Of a DNA stretch of 5,784 nt, positions 5,028 through 5,784 are shown piece after piece. The stretch is from Myxococcaceae bacterium (GTDB lineage Bacteria; Myxococcota; Myxococcia; Myxococcales; Myxococcaceae): assembly GCA_018262385.1 (NCBI GenBank), contig JAGSPQ010000271.1, forward strand, positions 1 through 5,784, given 5' to 3'. The translations under genes were made by a program, and so were the position numbers. Below the pieces are notes generated by a model, which had not been told where the DNA came from, did not search any database, and saw only the letters and a list, made by a program, of their open reading frames with translations. The number at the start of each line of letters is the position of its first letter. Position 1 is the first letter of the stretch.

Positions 5028-5731
5028 ACCGGCGCGTCTCTTTCGGCCTCCCGCCGATCCGGACCGTACCCGCCAAGCTGGCGGTGGCGTTGGTGGTGGG
5101 GTCGCTGCTGTTCGCGACGTTCTTGCCCACCCTGGCGCTCCACCCGGCAGACGTGCTGACCCGGCTGAGCCTGTGGCAGCTGTTCACCTACGCGTTCGTC
5201 GAGACCAGCCCGATGGGGGTGATCTTCGGCGCGCTGATTCTGTGGAGCATCGGCGGCTCGCTGGAGCAGACCTGGGGCACCCGCAAGCTGCTGACGTTCT
5301 CGCTGGGGGTGACGGTGATCTCCGCGGTCTTGACCGTGGCGGTCGGCGCCTTCGTGCCCGCGGTGGCGATGCAGATTTTCGGGGGCGGCACGGTGATGAC
5401 CAGCGCGCTGTGGGTCGCCTACGGACTGTCGTGGGGCACCCGGCAGACGGGCTTCTGGGGCATGCCGGTCACCGGCAACGTGCTGGCGCTGATCGGCGTC
5501 GGCTTCGTGGTGTTGAACGCCGCGTTCGCAGGCCCCTGGGTGGTGATCCCTTCCGCGTTCGGGATCGCGATGGCGTTCGTCTTCGTGAAGTTCAACTTTC
5601 CCAGCGGCACCTGGGAGCAGTTCACCTCCTGGCGCCTGCGCCGGCAGCTCGACAAGCGCCGCAACCACTTGAACGTCGTCTCGGGCTCCAAGCGCAACAT
5701 GCCCAGCGACTCCGACCGCTTCCTCCACTGA
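5024..5731 (+). CDS. Rhomboid-fold membrane protein lacking protease residues (TMEM115/DUF1751-like pseudorhomboid)
   Basis: This 235-residue inner-membrane protein has about six hydrophobic segments, at residues 17-39, 55-78, 88-112, 120-137, 149-169 and 171-189, followed by a basic, probably cytoplasmic tail of about 45 residues. The stretch WQLFTYAFVE, then LWSIGGSLEQTWGTRKLLTF, follows the rhomboid pattern of TM1-loop-TM2 (WQLFTY.F..., LE..WGS..FL.F). The GxSG serine motif expected in TM4 is replaced by GGGTVMTSALW, and the TM6 histidine is absent (IPSAFGIAM), so it should not be a serine protease. The layout recalls the eukaryotic TMEM115/DUF1751 group, an inference from motif memory. 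The start is the GTG at 5024, giving a 4-base GTGA overlap with the preceding stop and implying translational coupling; a weak AGG lies 4 bases before it. An upstream start would run through the preceding gene. The role is unknown, perhaps membrane-protein binding or quality control. Confidence 0.75.
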   Translation: MNRRVSFGLPPIRTVPAKLAVALVVGSLLFATFLPTLALHPADVLTRLSLWQLFTYAFVETSPMGVIFGALILWSIGGSLEQTWGTRKLLTFSLGVTVISAVLTVAVGAFVPAVAMQIFGGGTVMTSALWVAYGLSWGTRQTGFWGMPVTGNVLALIGVGFVVLNAAFAGPWVVIPSAFGIAMAFVFVKFNFPSGTWEQFTSWRLRRQLDKRRNHLNVVSGSKRNMPSDSDRFLH

Positions 5732-5755
5732 GGGTGAGGGGTCGCTGATCCCCGG

Positions 5756-5783
5756 TGTACGAGGGGTCGATGTACGAGGTGTC
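5756..5783 (+). repeat. Imperfect 13-base direct repeat at the start of the next gene
   Basis: TGTACGAGGGGTC (5756-5768) recurs as TGTACGAGGTGTC (5771-5783), with 12 of 13 bases equal and a 15-base period. The core GAGGGGTC also occurs at 5736-5743. The period is a multiple of three, so both copies lie in one frame and could encode VYEGS-MYEVS if translation began at the GTG at 5755. It may be a small tandem duplication around the ribosome binding site. Confidence 0.6.
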
Positions 5784-5784
5784 T
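5770..5784 (+). CDS. Possible start of the next gene, cut by the right edge
   Basis: An ATG at 5770 opens a frame reading MYEVS up to the window edge, with GAGG (5761-5764) 5 bases upstream. It would start 38 bases after the membrane protein gene and continue the same operon. An in-frame GTG at 5755 is an alternative start but has its nearest purine-rich site 13 bases away. Five codons are too few to suggest a product, and the call rests only on the start signal and the dense coding pattern before it. Confidence 0.35.

Noticed and set aside
4988..5728. Minus-strand open frame of 246 codons opposite the membrane protein
   Set aside because: The translation is His/Arg/Gln/Ala-rich, as expected from the complement of hydrophobic codons, with no domain or ribosome binding site seen.
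5738..5753. GGGG...CCCC hairpin after the membrane protein as a terminator
   Set aside because: Only four base pairs with an eight-base loop and no following T run; the operon seems to continue.

Overview
The window is very GC-rich (not computed, but clearly above 60%), with strong G/C bias at third codon positions, GTG as well as ATG starts, and wall-to-wall coding on the plus strand. This composition, together with the gene types, fits a high-GC bacterium such as a myxobacterium or another former deltaproteobacterium. That placement is inference; no phylogenetic marker is present.

All genes point the same way and are packed like one operon. From left to right: (1) the 3' part of a fused LeuC-LeuD type aconitase-superfamily hydratase, cut by the left edge (1-1412); (2) a 216-residue protein of unknown function with a hydrophobic helix at each end (1422-2072); (3) a thiolase closely resembling the mitochondrial-type 3-ketoacyl-CoA thiolase ACAA2 (2098-3294); (4) a 73-residue putative zinc-binding protein (3316-3537); (5) a LeuA-like DRE-TIM acyltransferase with no room for the LeuA regulatory domain and with a basic tail (3547-4827); (6) a 65-residue protein of unknown function (4830-5027); (7) a polytopic rhomboid-fold membrane protein lacking the protease residues, similar in layout to the TMEM115/DUF1751 group (5024-5731); (8) probably the first codons of the next gene (5770 onward). 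Gaps between genes are -4 to 38 bases. There is no convincing internal promoter or terminator, and no RNA gene, mobile element or CRISPR array.

The metabolic theme is 2-oxoacid/acyl-CoA carbon-chain chemistry. The LeuA-like enzyme would condense an acyl-CoA with a 2-oxoacid. The fused hydratase would isomerise the resulting 2-hydroxy acid, as LeuCD or homoaconitase do. The thiolase makes or consumes acetyl-CoA or 3-ketoacyl-CoA. The third enzyme of such a cycle, a LeuB-like oxidative decarboxylase, is not in the window. Both the synthase and the hydratase depart from the canonical leucine enzymes in key motifs, so whether this is leucine synthesis, a homocitrate/citramalate-like route or something else cannot be decided here. 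Two small soluble proteins and two membrane proteins of unknown role share the operon.
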